DNA of 40,941 nt from Chlamydiota bacterium. GTDB lineage: Bacteria > Chlamydiota > Chlamydiia > Chlamydiales > Rhabdochlamydiaceae. The stretch lies in NCBI GenBank assembly GCA_013288895.1, contig JABDAY010000014.1, positions 1 through 40,941 of the forward strand, read 5' to 3'. Under the pieces are notes generated by a model. It was not told the DNA's origin. It did not search any database and was given only the letters and a program-made list of their open reading frames with translations. The translations under genes were made by a program, and so were the position numbers. Below are positions 15,480-25,290 of the stretch, one piece after another (positions within the stretch are counted from its first letter, which is position 1; every line of letters begins with the position of its first letter).

Positions 15480-16367
15480 TTATGTCGCATGATTTTGATC
15501 AGCCTGTCCTTTGCCTCTCCGGCATTCTAAGAAAGATTGATTGTTGAAATATAGGTCTTGGGGGTAGTCGCTGATTAGGCCGTCGACACCCATTTCAATG
15601 AGTGCGCGCGCCTCGGCCTGATCGTTTACTGTCCAGGGGATTATCCTAAAGCCTGCATTTTTAAAAAGGAGAAAGGTTTGATCGTCTAAGAGTGGATGAT
15701 AGGGCGCCAATGCTTCGGCTTTAAAAGAAGAGGCAGTGTTTAAAATGAGCTGCATCGGGTTTTGTGGAGCAAGTTGTCTTGCCACAGATAAACTCTCGTT
15801 TCCTATGATGAAGATGATCCGCGCGCTACAGTCTTCCTTTCTTACTTCTGTTAATACTTCTGGGTCAAAAGAGGAATAATAAACCCGATCAGAAAACCCT
15901 TGCTCACAGACAAGATTCACAAGAGTTTGGGCGAGCTCTCTTGCGCTTTTAGTAAGAGAAGGGGTAACAGGATCCCGTTTAATTTCCAGATTCAGTCGAA
16001 CTGTTTTATCCCTAACAAGATCAAAGAGCTCTTGCAAAGTCGGGATTTGCGCTGGCGCTAAAATTTGGCGGGGGAATTTAGGGTCAAATTGGCTTCCACG
16101 GTCAATCATTTTTATTTCGGAAAGGGACAGGTCCCGAATTAGTTTCCCGTTTACAAAATAGTCGTGATGGATCACAAACACTCCATCGGAGGTAGTCTGT
16201 AAATCCAATTCTAAAACATGAACACCAGCCTCTGTTGCCGCTGCAAATGCGGGCAGTGTATTTTCTGGCCTCACTCCCCTACACCCTCGATGTCCATGCA
16301 CTTCAAATGCCTGTGCACGAATTGCTGAACAAACAATTAATGATAAGTAAATAAACTGAAGTTTCAT
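15480..16367 (-). CDS. Exported glycerophosphodiester phosphodiesterase
   Basis: About 295 residues from ATG 16367. The frame extends upstream to 16424, but only the internal Met gives the signal peptide MKLQFIYLSLIVCSAIRAQA, and GGGAA lies just before it. The mature N-terminus has the GDPD signature HGHRGCRGVRPENTLPAF (His26, Arg27, Glu35, Asn36) and ELDLQTTSDGVFVIHHD (Glu53, Asp55, His67-68). The TIM barrel closes with GVDGLISDYPQDL. The enzyme hydrolyses glycerophosphodiesters to glycerol-3-phosphate and an alcohol, using Ca or Mg. It is the last gene of a minus-strand run after the cysteine-protease-like gene (11 bp away). Export suggests scavenging of host or envelope phospholipid products. 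Confidence 0.9.
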   Translation of the reverse strand: MKLQFIYLSLIVCSAIRAQAFEVHGHRGCRGVRPENTLPAFAAATEAGVHVLELDLQTTSDGVFVIHHDYFVNGKLIRDLSLSEIKMIDRGSQFDPKFPRQILAPAQIPTLQELFDLVRDKTVRLNLEIKRDPVTPSLTKSARELAQTLVNLVCEQGFSDRVYYSSFDPEVLTEVRKEDCSARIIFIIGNESLSVARQLAPQNPMQLILNTASSFKAEALAPYHPLLDDQTFLLFKNAGFRIIPWTVNDQAEARALIEMGVDGLISDYPQDLYFNNQSFLECRRGKGQADQNHAT

Positions 16368-16378
16368 GATTTCCCAGG

Positions 16379-17524
16379 TTATTTTGTTGCTCTTTTGGAT
16401 GCTTGGACCGGTTGTCCTCGACAAACAGCATAACCGAATGAACTTATATAATTTATAGGAAAGTTCCCAATTCCACGGAGATCGATAATCTTCATAGGAT
16501 CAATGAGCTCTTTGTAAGTCATCTCATAAACCCGTTGTTTTTCAGGATGAGCGGGATCACTCTCATCATTTGGATCAATGAAGTATACCCAACCGCAATC
16601 GGCAAATTCTTCCCCTCCAATAATAGTAATCATATGTGCCATCGGAGGATATTTGGGAGAGGTCCCCATCCAGCCATAAACATCTCGACCCCCTATTTTC
16701 CAGCCTAAATTTGTGGCCTCTTTTTGATATTGAGGAGCGCCAAAAGCTCCTTGCACACAGAGGGGGCCGCATCTTTTAAGCTCTTGCATGAGATCTTCAA
16801 TAGATTGGTTAGGATACCAAGAAGAGATTTGTAATCCATATCCCTTAACTAACAAACTCTCAACAAAATTACTTGAGGCATGTGTTTTAAGCGAAACAGG
16901 CAAATCAGCCCAGTCTCTGCCTTCATATGTTTCTTGATAATCTCCTTCTGGGTCTGATTGTTTTGCCTCATTAAAAAGATCTTCCGCGTTTACATGAAGT
17001 TCTGAGAAAAACGCCTCATTGATTTCTAAGATCCTATCGCATTTTAAATGGACTAAATAGTCATAGAGAGTTTCACATTGATCTTGTTTTGAAAATTTAG
17101 TTAAAATTGAACTCAATGATACACACTGTTCATCGGCAAACGTATCGAGATGTTTTACCACCGCTAATGATTCCTCCGTGGAAACATTATTTTTTGTAAT
17201 CTCCTCAAGGTCATTTCTTGTAGCCTCGTCATTCTCCAGACCACATATTATCCGAGGGAGAGACTCCTTGTGGTGAGAATAGTCCTTGCGTCTTATTGAG
17301 GCAATTCTCTCAAAGTGTCTTTCTTTTGACCTTTCAGTATTCGGGGCCTTATAACGTTCTCGTAAACCGTTAAAAGCTGCATATACACAAGTATCAGTCT
17401 TTGTTCCCCTCTGAACTACACGTGAACGTGTATCACACCCTTCAGGCTTTGCCTCTTTAGGATTAGGCTTACCGAATTCAAGAGGACAAAAAACTATTTT
17501 AAAAACAGCGCCAAGACTACTCAC
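16379..17524 (-). CDS. Papain-like (C39-type) cysteine protease-like protein
   Basis: A 381-residue protein with a GTG start at 17524 and AAAGGAG six bases upstream. TKTDTCVYAAFNGLRERY contains a candidate nucleophile Cys46. Far downstream, CGPLCVQGAFG (252-262) and PMAHMITIIGGEEFADCGW with His297, followed by VYFIDPND (Asp317), reproduce the C39/papain-fold order Cys ... GPxxV ... His ... DP. A 200-residue, mostly helical insert lies between Cys and His. No Sec signal, so either intracellular or a type III-type effector. The gene sits between the SLC12-like transporter (10 bp) and the GDPD (11 bp), probably in one transcript. Target unknown. Confidence 0.72.
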   Translation of the reverse strand: MSSLGAVFKIVFCPLEFGKPNPKEAKPEGCDTRSRVVQRGTKTDTCVYAAFNGLRERYKAPNTERSKERHFERIASIRRKDYSHHKESLPRIICGLENDEATRNDLEEITKNNVSTEESLAVVKHLDTFADEQCVSLSSILTKFSKQDQCETLYDYLVHLKCDRILEINEAFFSELHVNAEDLFNEAKQSDPEGDYQETYEGRDWADLPVSLKTHASSNFVESLLVKGYGLQISSWYPNQSIEDLMQELKRCGPLCVQGAFGAPQYQKEATNLGWKIGGRDVYGWMGTSPKYPPMAHMITIIGGEEFADCGWVYFIDPNDESDPAHPEKQRVYEMTYKELIDPMKIIDLRGIGNFPINYISSFGYAVCRGQPVQASKRATK

Positions 17525-17534
17525 AATAGCTCCT

Positions 17535-19757
17535 TTAATGAAATATCATGCTGAGGTTCGTTTCTTCCGCACAAATAACAAAGACGGCATTTGGAATGCA
17601 GCTCGTACTTTGAACCATTTTATGGTAATAATCCTTAAATTCGCCTGAATTTTCCCCATTTTGAGGCGGTCGCATCCCAATCAGCACCATATTCGCCCCA
17701 GCTGAAACATACAACATCATTTCCTCAAGAGAAGCTTCAGGAGTTTTAACATAGACATTTGGAATAATAGAAAAACGCCCTTTAGTTAAAAAACTTTTAA
17801 AGTAATTGAGCCTCTGCTCTTTAGCTACTTCGTTAACGGCGATACCGTTTAAATTAATCGTGGTTTTTTTATAAGCCTTATTGGATGCCAACATATGGCT
17901 TAACAGAAGGCACAATTCAGAATTAGCTCGAGATTCATCATCCCACCAGACATCGATCCTACTGTCTGGTGCTAAAATCGAATGCTTATCCCTCACTATG
18001 ATAACATTTTTCTTGGCAGCATAGGCTAGCTGTATAACACCAAAATAATGTTCACTATTTTGAGATTTGGTCAATTCACCAACTACTAAGGTATTGGGAG
18101 AGATTGAACCCATTCCATAATTAGTGAGCAACGTTTTTGCCCCTATAAGTAGATTTTCATCCATACAGAATTCAACGAGTGCTTCTATATTATTTTCTTT
18201 TAAATGGGCATTCACCATTTTTTTCCAGCGTTCAGCGCGATCGTTATCAATACTGCCAGGAGAAAACACTGAAGCTAAGGTCAAAAATCCCCTATTGAGA
18301 CTAATAGCGGAGGCAAGGTTAATTCGGTAATTATTTTGCACGAGGTTATCAGAAAGAACTAGAAAATTTGGCCTCCATGAACGGGAGGGAGCCTGATTAT
18401 GCGCTAATTTATAAATCATAAAACGGGATAAAAAAACCAGCAAACCATGCAATATATCATCCCATTTTTTTAAAAAGTTTCTTTTTTTCATATAAATATA
18501 AATAAAAGTCACCAAAAGAAGGGCGCAAATAGTTGCTCCTGAGTCGATCATAAACATTGCTAATAATGAGAGAATAACCCCAGAAATTGCCACAGGCCAT
18601 TCTACGCGAAAAGTGGGTCTCCAACTAGGATTGTTTAGCAGCCCCTCCAAACCTGTTGCCAAATTGAGCGTTGCATAAGCAATTAAATAAAACATGGTCA
18701 AAACAGGAGCAATGATATCAATACTACCGTAAAAAACGCCGACCATGGCGATGGTAAAACATACTAATGTAGCAATTCTAGGTTCTTTATTTTTCCCCCA
18801 TTCTTTAGCGAGAAATTTCGGAAATACCCCATCATAAGCTAATGCCTGAAGAGTTCGTGGTGCGGCGAGTAATCCACTTAAGACACTGGAAAGGGTAGCT
18901 GCCCAAACCCCCGCAATAATTAAAAATTGAAACCTTGCAATATGCTGAAAAATTAAAGGATCAGAAATAAGCAAAGACCTGGGAGCTCGACCACTTATAA
19001 ATAATGGAATAAGAAGATAGACTATAAATCCAGTAACTACGACTGCTATAGTGCCAAGCGGAAGAGATTTTCTGGGAGAGCGTAAATTCCCTGACATCGA
19101 GACCCCAGATTCCACCCCAGTTGTAGCCGGGAAAAAAAGGGCAAAACCTGCCCAAAAAGCAGTGGGTATCCCCCCATTAAAGGCTTCAGTCATATTTTCA
19201 GTAGGTATAGGTTTTCCGAAAAAAAGAGAAACTAGTGAACCCATAATAATTAGAAATATAACTAGCTGAGTTTTAAGAGCAATTGCAGCTGAGAAATAAA
19301 CCAGGCCCATCAAAATTATAAGGGTAGTAGCTCCTAAATAAGCTAAAGGAATCTCAGAAAAAAAAGGTTGTATAGATTCAGCAAATCCTACCGTACAAAA
19401 AGAGATCGTCAAGGCTTGGGCTATGAAAAGGGGCACTCCTATGGCACTTCCTATTTCAATTCCAAGCGATCTGGAAACAATGTAATAAGTCCCTCCCCCG
19501 CCTACATGTATATTTGTAGCCATTGAGGAAATGGAGAGGACGGTGATAAATACAATCAAACAAGAGAGGACAACCACGGCGAGCGTCTGAAATAAACCCA
19601 AAGCACCTAAAATCCAAGCAAATCGGAGATATATGATTACCCCAAACATAGATAAAATACCAGGAAGATAGACCCCAAAAAAAGTCCCAAAACCTGGCGT
19701 CTGGACCTCATTTTTCTTTCTAGAAAAAAGTATTGCTAGCGTATTTTTTATTGACAT
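17535..19757 (-). CDS. SLC12-like cation-chloride cotransporter / APC permease
   Basis: About 740 residues from ATG 19757; an in-frame TTG at 19802 would add 15 residues. Twelve or so membrane segments begin with the SLC12 pattern GTFFGVYLPGILSMFGVIIYLRF, then HVGGGGTYYIVSRSLGIEIG and FFPATTGVESGVSMSGNLRSPRKSLPLG. After about residue 460 comes a long soluble domain with the cotransporter C-terminal fold (WRPNFLVLSDN ... NTLVVGELTKSQN ... MVLIGMRPPQNGENSG). Eukaryotic homologues are Na-K-2Cl and K-Cl cotransporters; bacterial ones may carry amino acids or ions. Inner-membrane location. It heads a run of three close genes. Ion specificity is not readable. Confidence 0.87.
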   Translation of the reverse strand: MSIKNTLAILFSRKKNEVQTPGFGTFFGVYLPGILSMFGVIIYLRFAWILGALGLFQTLAVVVLSCLIVFITVLSISSMATNIHVGGGGTYYIVSRSLGIEIGSAIGVPLFIAQALTISFCTVGFAESIQPFFSEIPLAYLGATTLIILMGLVYFSAAIALKTQLVIFLIIMGSLVSLFFGKPIPTENMTEAFNGGIPTAFWAGFALFFPATTGVESGVSMSGNLRSPRKSLPLGTIAVVVTGFIVYLLIPLFISGRAPRSLLISDPLIFQHIARFQFLIIAGVWAATLSSVLSGLLAAPRTLQALAYDGVFPKFLAKEWGKNKEPRIATLVCFTIAMVGVFYGSIDIIAPVLTMFYLIAYATLNLATGLEGLLNNPSWRPTFRVEWPVAISGVILSLLAMFMIDSGATICALLLVTFIYIYMKKRNFLKKWDDILHGLLVFLSRFMIYKLAHNQAPSRSWRPNFLVLSDNLVQNNYRINLASAISLNRGFLTLASVFSPGSIDNDRAERWKKMVNAHLKENNIEALVEFCMDENLLIGAKTLLTNYGMGSISPNTLVVGELTKSQNSEHYFGVIQLAYAAKKNVIIVRDKHSILAPDSRIDVWWDDESRANSELCLLLSHMLASNKAYKKTTINLNGIAVNEVAKEQRLNYFKSFLTKGRFSIIPNVYVKTPEASLEEMMLYVSAGANMVLIGMRPPQNGENSGEFKDYYHKMVQSTSCIPNAVFVICAEETNLSMIFH

Positions 19758-19842
19758 ACCGAGATTGTACTGGAAAGAACATTTTTTTACATTAAATTCC
19801 AATAAAGCAACCCCCAGAAGAAAAAAATCCTTGATATACCTA

Positions 19843-20009
19843 AGGGATCGTCAAACAATAACTTAAAGTATTTTGCGGCCATTATGGCAGCCCATCTTTG
19901 AAGGATCGCTCCTCGAAGGTATTGAATTAATATCTCCCTCGTCGCGATTCTTCAAATCTGAGCCACCCTAAGACCACCAAATACTTTAAGTTATTGTTTG
20001 ACGATCCCT
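19843..20009. repeat. MITE-like palindromic element
   Basis: Terminal arms 19843-19873 and 19979-20009 are exact 31-bp inverted copies, starting AGGGATCGTCAAACAATAAC. The 105-bp interior is itself an imperfect palindrome (TTGAAGGATCGC against GCGATTCTTCAA, centre near ATTGAATTAAT). No coding capacity. No clear target-site duplication was seen. It lies 7 bp past the stop of the autotransporter gene and could also terminate its transcript. Confidence 0.88.
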
Positions 20010-20016
20010 AAGTATT

Positions 20017-23000
20017 CTACCAAGTATATTGGAGGCCAACTAAGGCGTCGTAATTGCTAGCGCGATTCCAATTTTCGCCAGAGCCCTGGAAGTAAAGAGT
20101 AAAACTGTTTATATGCCTTGCAATGGTAAGGGCGTAGTCGATGCTGTTGCTATTAAGACTTACCCCAGAGATGGTAAAATCATCGCCAAATGCAGCAAAT
20201 TTTCCACTAACAGGAGCATGTGATCCGGTTATTCTCAAATTCCACGCGATATCACCGCTGATGTACAGCGGATAAGGAACACAAGGCTCTCCAGCGATGT
20301 GAAGGCCTAAGCGGGTTTTAGCAAGGCCGCAATTTTTTTCTTTGATATGCATCGCCCAACCACTTCCTCCTGATTCATTAACATGTTTGCACCAATTATA
20401 CCCACCTGTAAGACCTAAGAAAGGCTGAATTTCAAAAATACTTGCCTCAAAATTCATCCCCTCTTCTACATAAGCAGATATTTGAGAGACTTTGGGATAG
20501 CCGTGAGTTCTAAAACGCAATGATCCGATATTTAGAGAGCGGTTTAATTTTGTAGCGCTATAGCCATAAGCTACATCGGCAATGGTATAAAAATTTGAAG
20601 CATTGTAAAGACTATAAATTCCTACAAGTCCTGAGTCTGTATGCCCACTGCCTCCACTTCCACGGTAGTGTAAATTATCGTGCTCGTATGATCCTGCAAG
20701 CCCAACTGTCCAGTTGCAGCAAAGAGTCTTTTGAATCCCTGCAGTGAGTTCTCCTCCATTGCGTCTAAATCCATGGGCATTGCTATTTCCTTCTAGCTGC
20801 GTAAAAGTGGCCCCTACATCCATCCAGGGTGCCCAATCATCACTGCAACAACAGTTAGGATCTGTAATAATGATATAACGAAGTGCATTATACATCCTAT
20901 TTACAAACTCTTCATTGATCACCTGAGCTGCCCATAAATCGGTGGTATATTGCCAACCTGATAAACTATCTAAGGCAGCTGTTGCAAGCGGTAAAGAAAG
21001 GATCGCAATTTCACTAAGCAAGATTTGCTCTGAGGGAGAAGGACCGACAATGTTGTCTAATTCTATGGCAACATTTCTTTGGTTATGTGTGGTTGCAGCG
21101 GCCAACATATCCGCTTCAAGAAATAAATAAACATGCTGAGGGTCGTAGCTTAAAATAGGGATAACAGTTGGAGAGACGCTACTTGCAAATGTAAATGTTG
21201 AATTTACAGTATTTCCTTGAGCAATAGTATATGTGTGCTGAAATAGAAACGTTCCATCATCTGATTGCACTAGAACCTCTCCACTGTCAATAGTGAACAT
21301 GTTGGAAGCGATGATTTCACTGCTTTGTCCAGCTCCATTAACTTTTACCAGATAAGTTCCCCCATCATTGATGAAATTAACAAAAGAAAGGGTTCCAATA
21401 CTTTGACCCGGGGATATCAAGCCCATATTTGTAACAGTGCTGGCACTTCCCCCGCCGCTTAATGTTCCCCCAGGACCAATCAAAATATCACCAACCATAG
21501 AGCCTAGCAACACGAGATTCCCCCCTTGGATGGTTGTCAAACCGGTCATCGTATTGTTACCAGAAAGGATCTGTTTTCCATTTCCTGTAATCATCAAGGT
21601 TGAAGAGGTAGCAGGAAAGTTTTGGATGACTCCGGAAAATTCAGGTTGTGTCGAAGCATTGGTATTGATAATCAACTCTGGTTGAGACTGAACAATACTA
21701 GTGCTATCGCCACTAAGGCCAGCAATAGTGAAGGTAGGAAGTGTTGCGCCAATATTAAGCGAACTGTTGCTAAGGACAATATTGGCGTTACCACCGGCAT
21801 TCGCCCCTTCAATATCAATTCCAAAAGAGCCCACAGTGCCGTTATTAACAGCTTGAATAGTCGCTTTACCGCTAGCTATATCGAATCCCTGATCAAATAC
21901 GATCTGCGAAGCTACTACAGTACCAGAATTGAATGCGCTGATACTAGATCCATCATTGAGCGTACAGCTTTGAGAAAAAACAAGCTGGGAAGAGGCGATA
22001 TATCCGATAAAATTGTTAGAACTTCCTTCATTTATACTCGTATTGTTTGCATTAATATTGAGGGCTGTTCCCGCACTAAAATTCCCGTTTACTAACATTT
22101 GAGCGCCAAAAACCGCCCCGATATTGTTAAGGGTCCCCGTTGGGTCATTATTTGTTCCGCTATTCGATAGAACAATTAAAGCATTATTGCCAATAACACA
22201 GTCGCCACCAAATTCCACTTGCGAGCCATTGAGCGTTCCTATGCCGTTATTGTTTTGGCCAGATGCCTTATCAATGCCCGCATTGGATACTGTGAGCCCA
22301 AAGTTGTTCCCCGCTTGGAAGTTGACTACTGAATAAAACTGTTGCCCTGCAAGCGCTGCAACGAGATTACCCGAGGTCGTATTGCTCCCTTGGTAAGTTC
22401 CTGTATTTGATAACGTGACCTGCGCATTCCCCCCAACGGTTCCCCCTTCTGCGAGATGCCATTGCGAAGCCGTATGATCCACGGCATCATTGTTCATAAA
22501 ACCTACAAAATTTCCACCAGGCCCGGTGCTATCATCAAATCCAGAGTTTGTAATTTCTAAAAGAAAATCGTCACCGATTAGGAGTAGATTCTTTGCCAAC
22601 AATTGCTTGCCATAACCCACGAGGCTACCAACTTGGTTATTGTTGGTGGTATTGGAAGAGTTAGATCCGCTATTTGCAATTGTAATAGATGCATTGTTTC
22701 CAAGAATAAGACTATTCTGAAAGGTAACCTGTTGACCGTCTATGAGATCTCCAACAAAATAGCCTCCTATGCCGCTACCTGTGTTTGTCCCTGAATTGCT
22801 GACATTAAGCGTAAAATTAGCGTCAGCGGAGAAGCTGCCTATACAATTTAGTTGGCAACCACCGGCGGACCCGACATCCACATATGAAGTAGACGCATGA
22901 CCGCTAAAGTTCCCACTGTTAGTGATCGTGATATTTGCATAAGTACCTAGAATAGCAGGCGCGAATAACGTGGTCTGATCTTCAGAAACGTCTCCTACTG

Positions 23001-24354
23001 TATTCGCTCCAGTTCCGTTACTGCTGTCTATGCCGCTATTAGAGACTCCAAAACTAAAATAATCACCGGCTTGAAAAAAATAGGAACCAGGCATTGTACT
23101 ATCACCAATGGCAACTTGTTGAAGGTTCATGCCGGCGACATTAGAACCACCGTTGGTATTGGTCCCACTATAGGTTCCACTATTGGTAGTGCTAATGGTT
23201 GCATGACCAGCCAATATACATCCTTGCTGAAAGAGGATTTGATTGCCTGTCGTTCCAGAGTTCGAGTTGATTATCGCGACCTGGTAACCTCCATGTCCAT
23301 TGCTAGTATCTGAACCGGTGTTGCTGACGGTCAAGCTGAAATTTTCTCCTGCTCCAAAAATATTTCCAACAAAAAACTGTTGATCATTGAGATACCCAAT
23401 AAAATCTGGAAAACTAGTTGTTTGTGCAGAGTTAATGCCCGTGTTATGAATACTAATTGTACAATTTTTGCCAACAGTTCCAGTTGTTTGCAAAATCATT
23501 TGGGCAGCATTGAGCTGGCCAATGTTGCTAAGCCCAACACCAAGGCTGCTATCATTACCGGTATTTTGCAATTCACAGTTAAAATTGTCTCCAACACTGA
23601 ATGCCCCCGAAGATATAAATTGGCTACCATTGATAATCGCAACGGCATCACCTTGAACAGTATTGGTTCCGCTAAAAGCCCCACTATTTGAAATTGAAAC
23701 GACGACATTGTCTCCAGCGGTAAATGTTTGATCAAACCTCAATTGGCTAGACCCCGTATTAGCAGTTCCATTGTTACCCGTACCATTCGTGCTATCGTTA
23801 CCCATATTGCTTGCTGTGACACTTCCTCCGCTAGCAATGGTAAAATCCCCCGTAGAATGAAAATTGGAATTAAATTACCCAATGGACGTACTAGATAGAC
23901 TGCCTGTCAATGTACCGCTATTTGAACTTGTGATGATGGAGCTACCGGAAGTCCCCGTTCCTCCAATGAAAGACAGGAGATCTCCAGGAAAAGAACTGTT
24001 GTCAGTATTAGTGACAGTAATGGTGGGATTCGTGGTGGAACCTAAAATGCCGACCCCGTTAAAAGTCAGTGATTCGTTGTTAAAACTAAAATTAAAGACC
24101 GATGCGCTTGAAGGAAAGTTGAAAATAGAAACGGAAAAAGGGGCAGAATTTTCAGTGGGGTTTGTATTCACGCCGGAAGTACTATTGAAGACAACGTCGT
24201 CGCCACTCCCTGGAACTGTATTTGGATTCCAGTTAGTAGGATCGTTCATATCATTTGTCGAACCAACCCATATGATTGGTGCAGCATATGCAACGCTTGA
24301 GCATGCAATTAAACAAGGAAAAATGTACTGAAGCAAAAGATAATGGTTTATCAT
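20017..24354 (-). pseudogene. Autotransporter (type V) with one in-frame stop at codon 160
   Basis: One continuous frame of about 1445 codons is interrupted by TAA at 23875-23877. The N-terminal part (to 23878) has signal peptide MINHYLLLQYIFPCLIACSS, ending near AYA, and WVGSTNDMNDPTNWNP. The part after the stop holds about a dozen 60-80-residue passenger repeats (pattern QxxFxxxFxAGxNxxxxxSNSGxxxSxG). A PF12951-type autotransporter-associated strand follows (LSGNNTMTGLTTIQGGNLVL). The C-terminus is a roughly 280-residue beta-barrel starting WAPWMDVGATF and ending VGLQYTW with a terminal aromatic. The residue at the stop aligns with the conserved repeat Gln, so CAA to TAA is the likely change. 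Restart at ATG 23805 would lack a signal. Either a recent pseudogene, suppressed or phase-variable expression, or a sequencing error. Confidence 0.85.
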
Positions 24355-24519
24355 GTCTGAACTCTACCAACATTTTGTTTTTTAAAGCAAGATCTCGATT
24401 TTGTAAAAAGTCGAGATGAGAAAAAACTCCAATGAGTTATTTTCCTAACTTATGCAACACCCCTTGACAACTACTTTTAAGACTGAGATACAAAAGATAA
24501 ACTGTGCAGGAGGGCTTGG

Positions 24520-25287
24520 ATGGATTTAAAGGGGAAAGTCGCGATAGTTACGGGCGGCAATAGTGGGATAGGAGCTGCGATTGTACTGGAGCTCGCAAAG
24601 CAGGGGGCGAATATTGTCATTGACTTCCGATCACACCCTGAGTCAACCGATGAACTGGAGAAAAAGATCGCTGCTTTGGGAGACCAGGCAATTGGGGTAG
24701 AAGCCGATGTTAGTAAAATACAGGATCTTCAACTTTTAGTGGATTCTGCAGTCAAAAAATTCGGCCGCATAGACATTCTCGTCAATAATGCCGGTGTTGA
24801 AACGCGCACTTCTATTCTTGATACATCTGAAGCGCAGTATCAAAAAGTTCTCGATGTGAATCTTAAGAGCGCTTTTTTTGGGACACAGATCGCGGCTAAA
24901 CAAATGATTAAGCAAGGCAACGGGGGGCGCATTATTAATATCACCTCTGTCCACGAGGACTGGCCCATGCCCGGCAACATCGCTTACTGCCTCTCTAAAG
25001 GGGGGATGCGCATGCTCACCAGAACTGCCGGGCTTGAACTTGCAAAATACAAGATTTTAGTGGTTGGCGTCGGTCCAGGAGCCGTGGCAACTCCCATTAA
25101 CCTTTCGACCATGAAAGATCCTAAACTAATGGAAAAACTCGACGCCGCTATCCCTTTAGGCCGCATGGCAAAGCCCGAAGAGATCGCAAGCGTCGTTGCC
25201 TTCCTCTCCAGCGACGCTGCGGGATATATGACAGCGACATCAGTCTTTGTCGATGGAGGACTCATGCATCAAAGCCCTGGGTTATAG
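24520..25287 (+). CDS. SDR oxidoreductase, glucose 1-dehydrogenase-like
   Basis: A 255-residue classical short-chain dehydrogenase. TGGNSGIG (11-18) binds NAD(P); the NNAG strand is at 89-92; Ser143, Tyr156 and Lys160 (YCLSK) form the active site; the C-terminus SVFVDGGL is that of FabG/glucose-dehydrogenase-type SDRs. AGGAGG precedes the ATG by six bases. First gene of a tight operon (3-bp gap to the glucosidase). Its neighbours suggest a sugar or polyol substrate, but SDR substrates cannot be fixed by sequence. Confidence 0.88.
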   Translation: MDLKGKVAIVTGGNSGIGAAIVLELAKQGANIVIDFRSHPESTDELEKKIAALGDQAIGVEADVSKIQDLQLLVDSAVKKFGRIDILVNNAGVETRTSILDTSEAQYQKVLDVNLKSAFFGTQIAAKQMIKQGNGGRIINITSVHEDWPMPGNIAYCLSKGGMRMLTRTAGLELAKYKILVVGVGPGAVATPINLSTMKDPKLMEKLDAAIPLGRMAKPEEIASVVAFLSSDAAGYMTATSVFVDGGLMHQSPGL

Positions 25288-25290
25288 AGA

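Noticed and set aside
20017-23805. Independent 1262-residue surface protein starting at ATG 23805
   Set aside because: The start has no signal peptide and lies inside the first passenger repeat. The frame continues upstream through a single TAA to a proper signal sequence.
23806-23877. Frameshift between the two autotransporter parts
   Set aside because: 24354 and 23805 are in the same reading frame; only a stop codon separates them.
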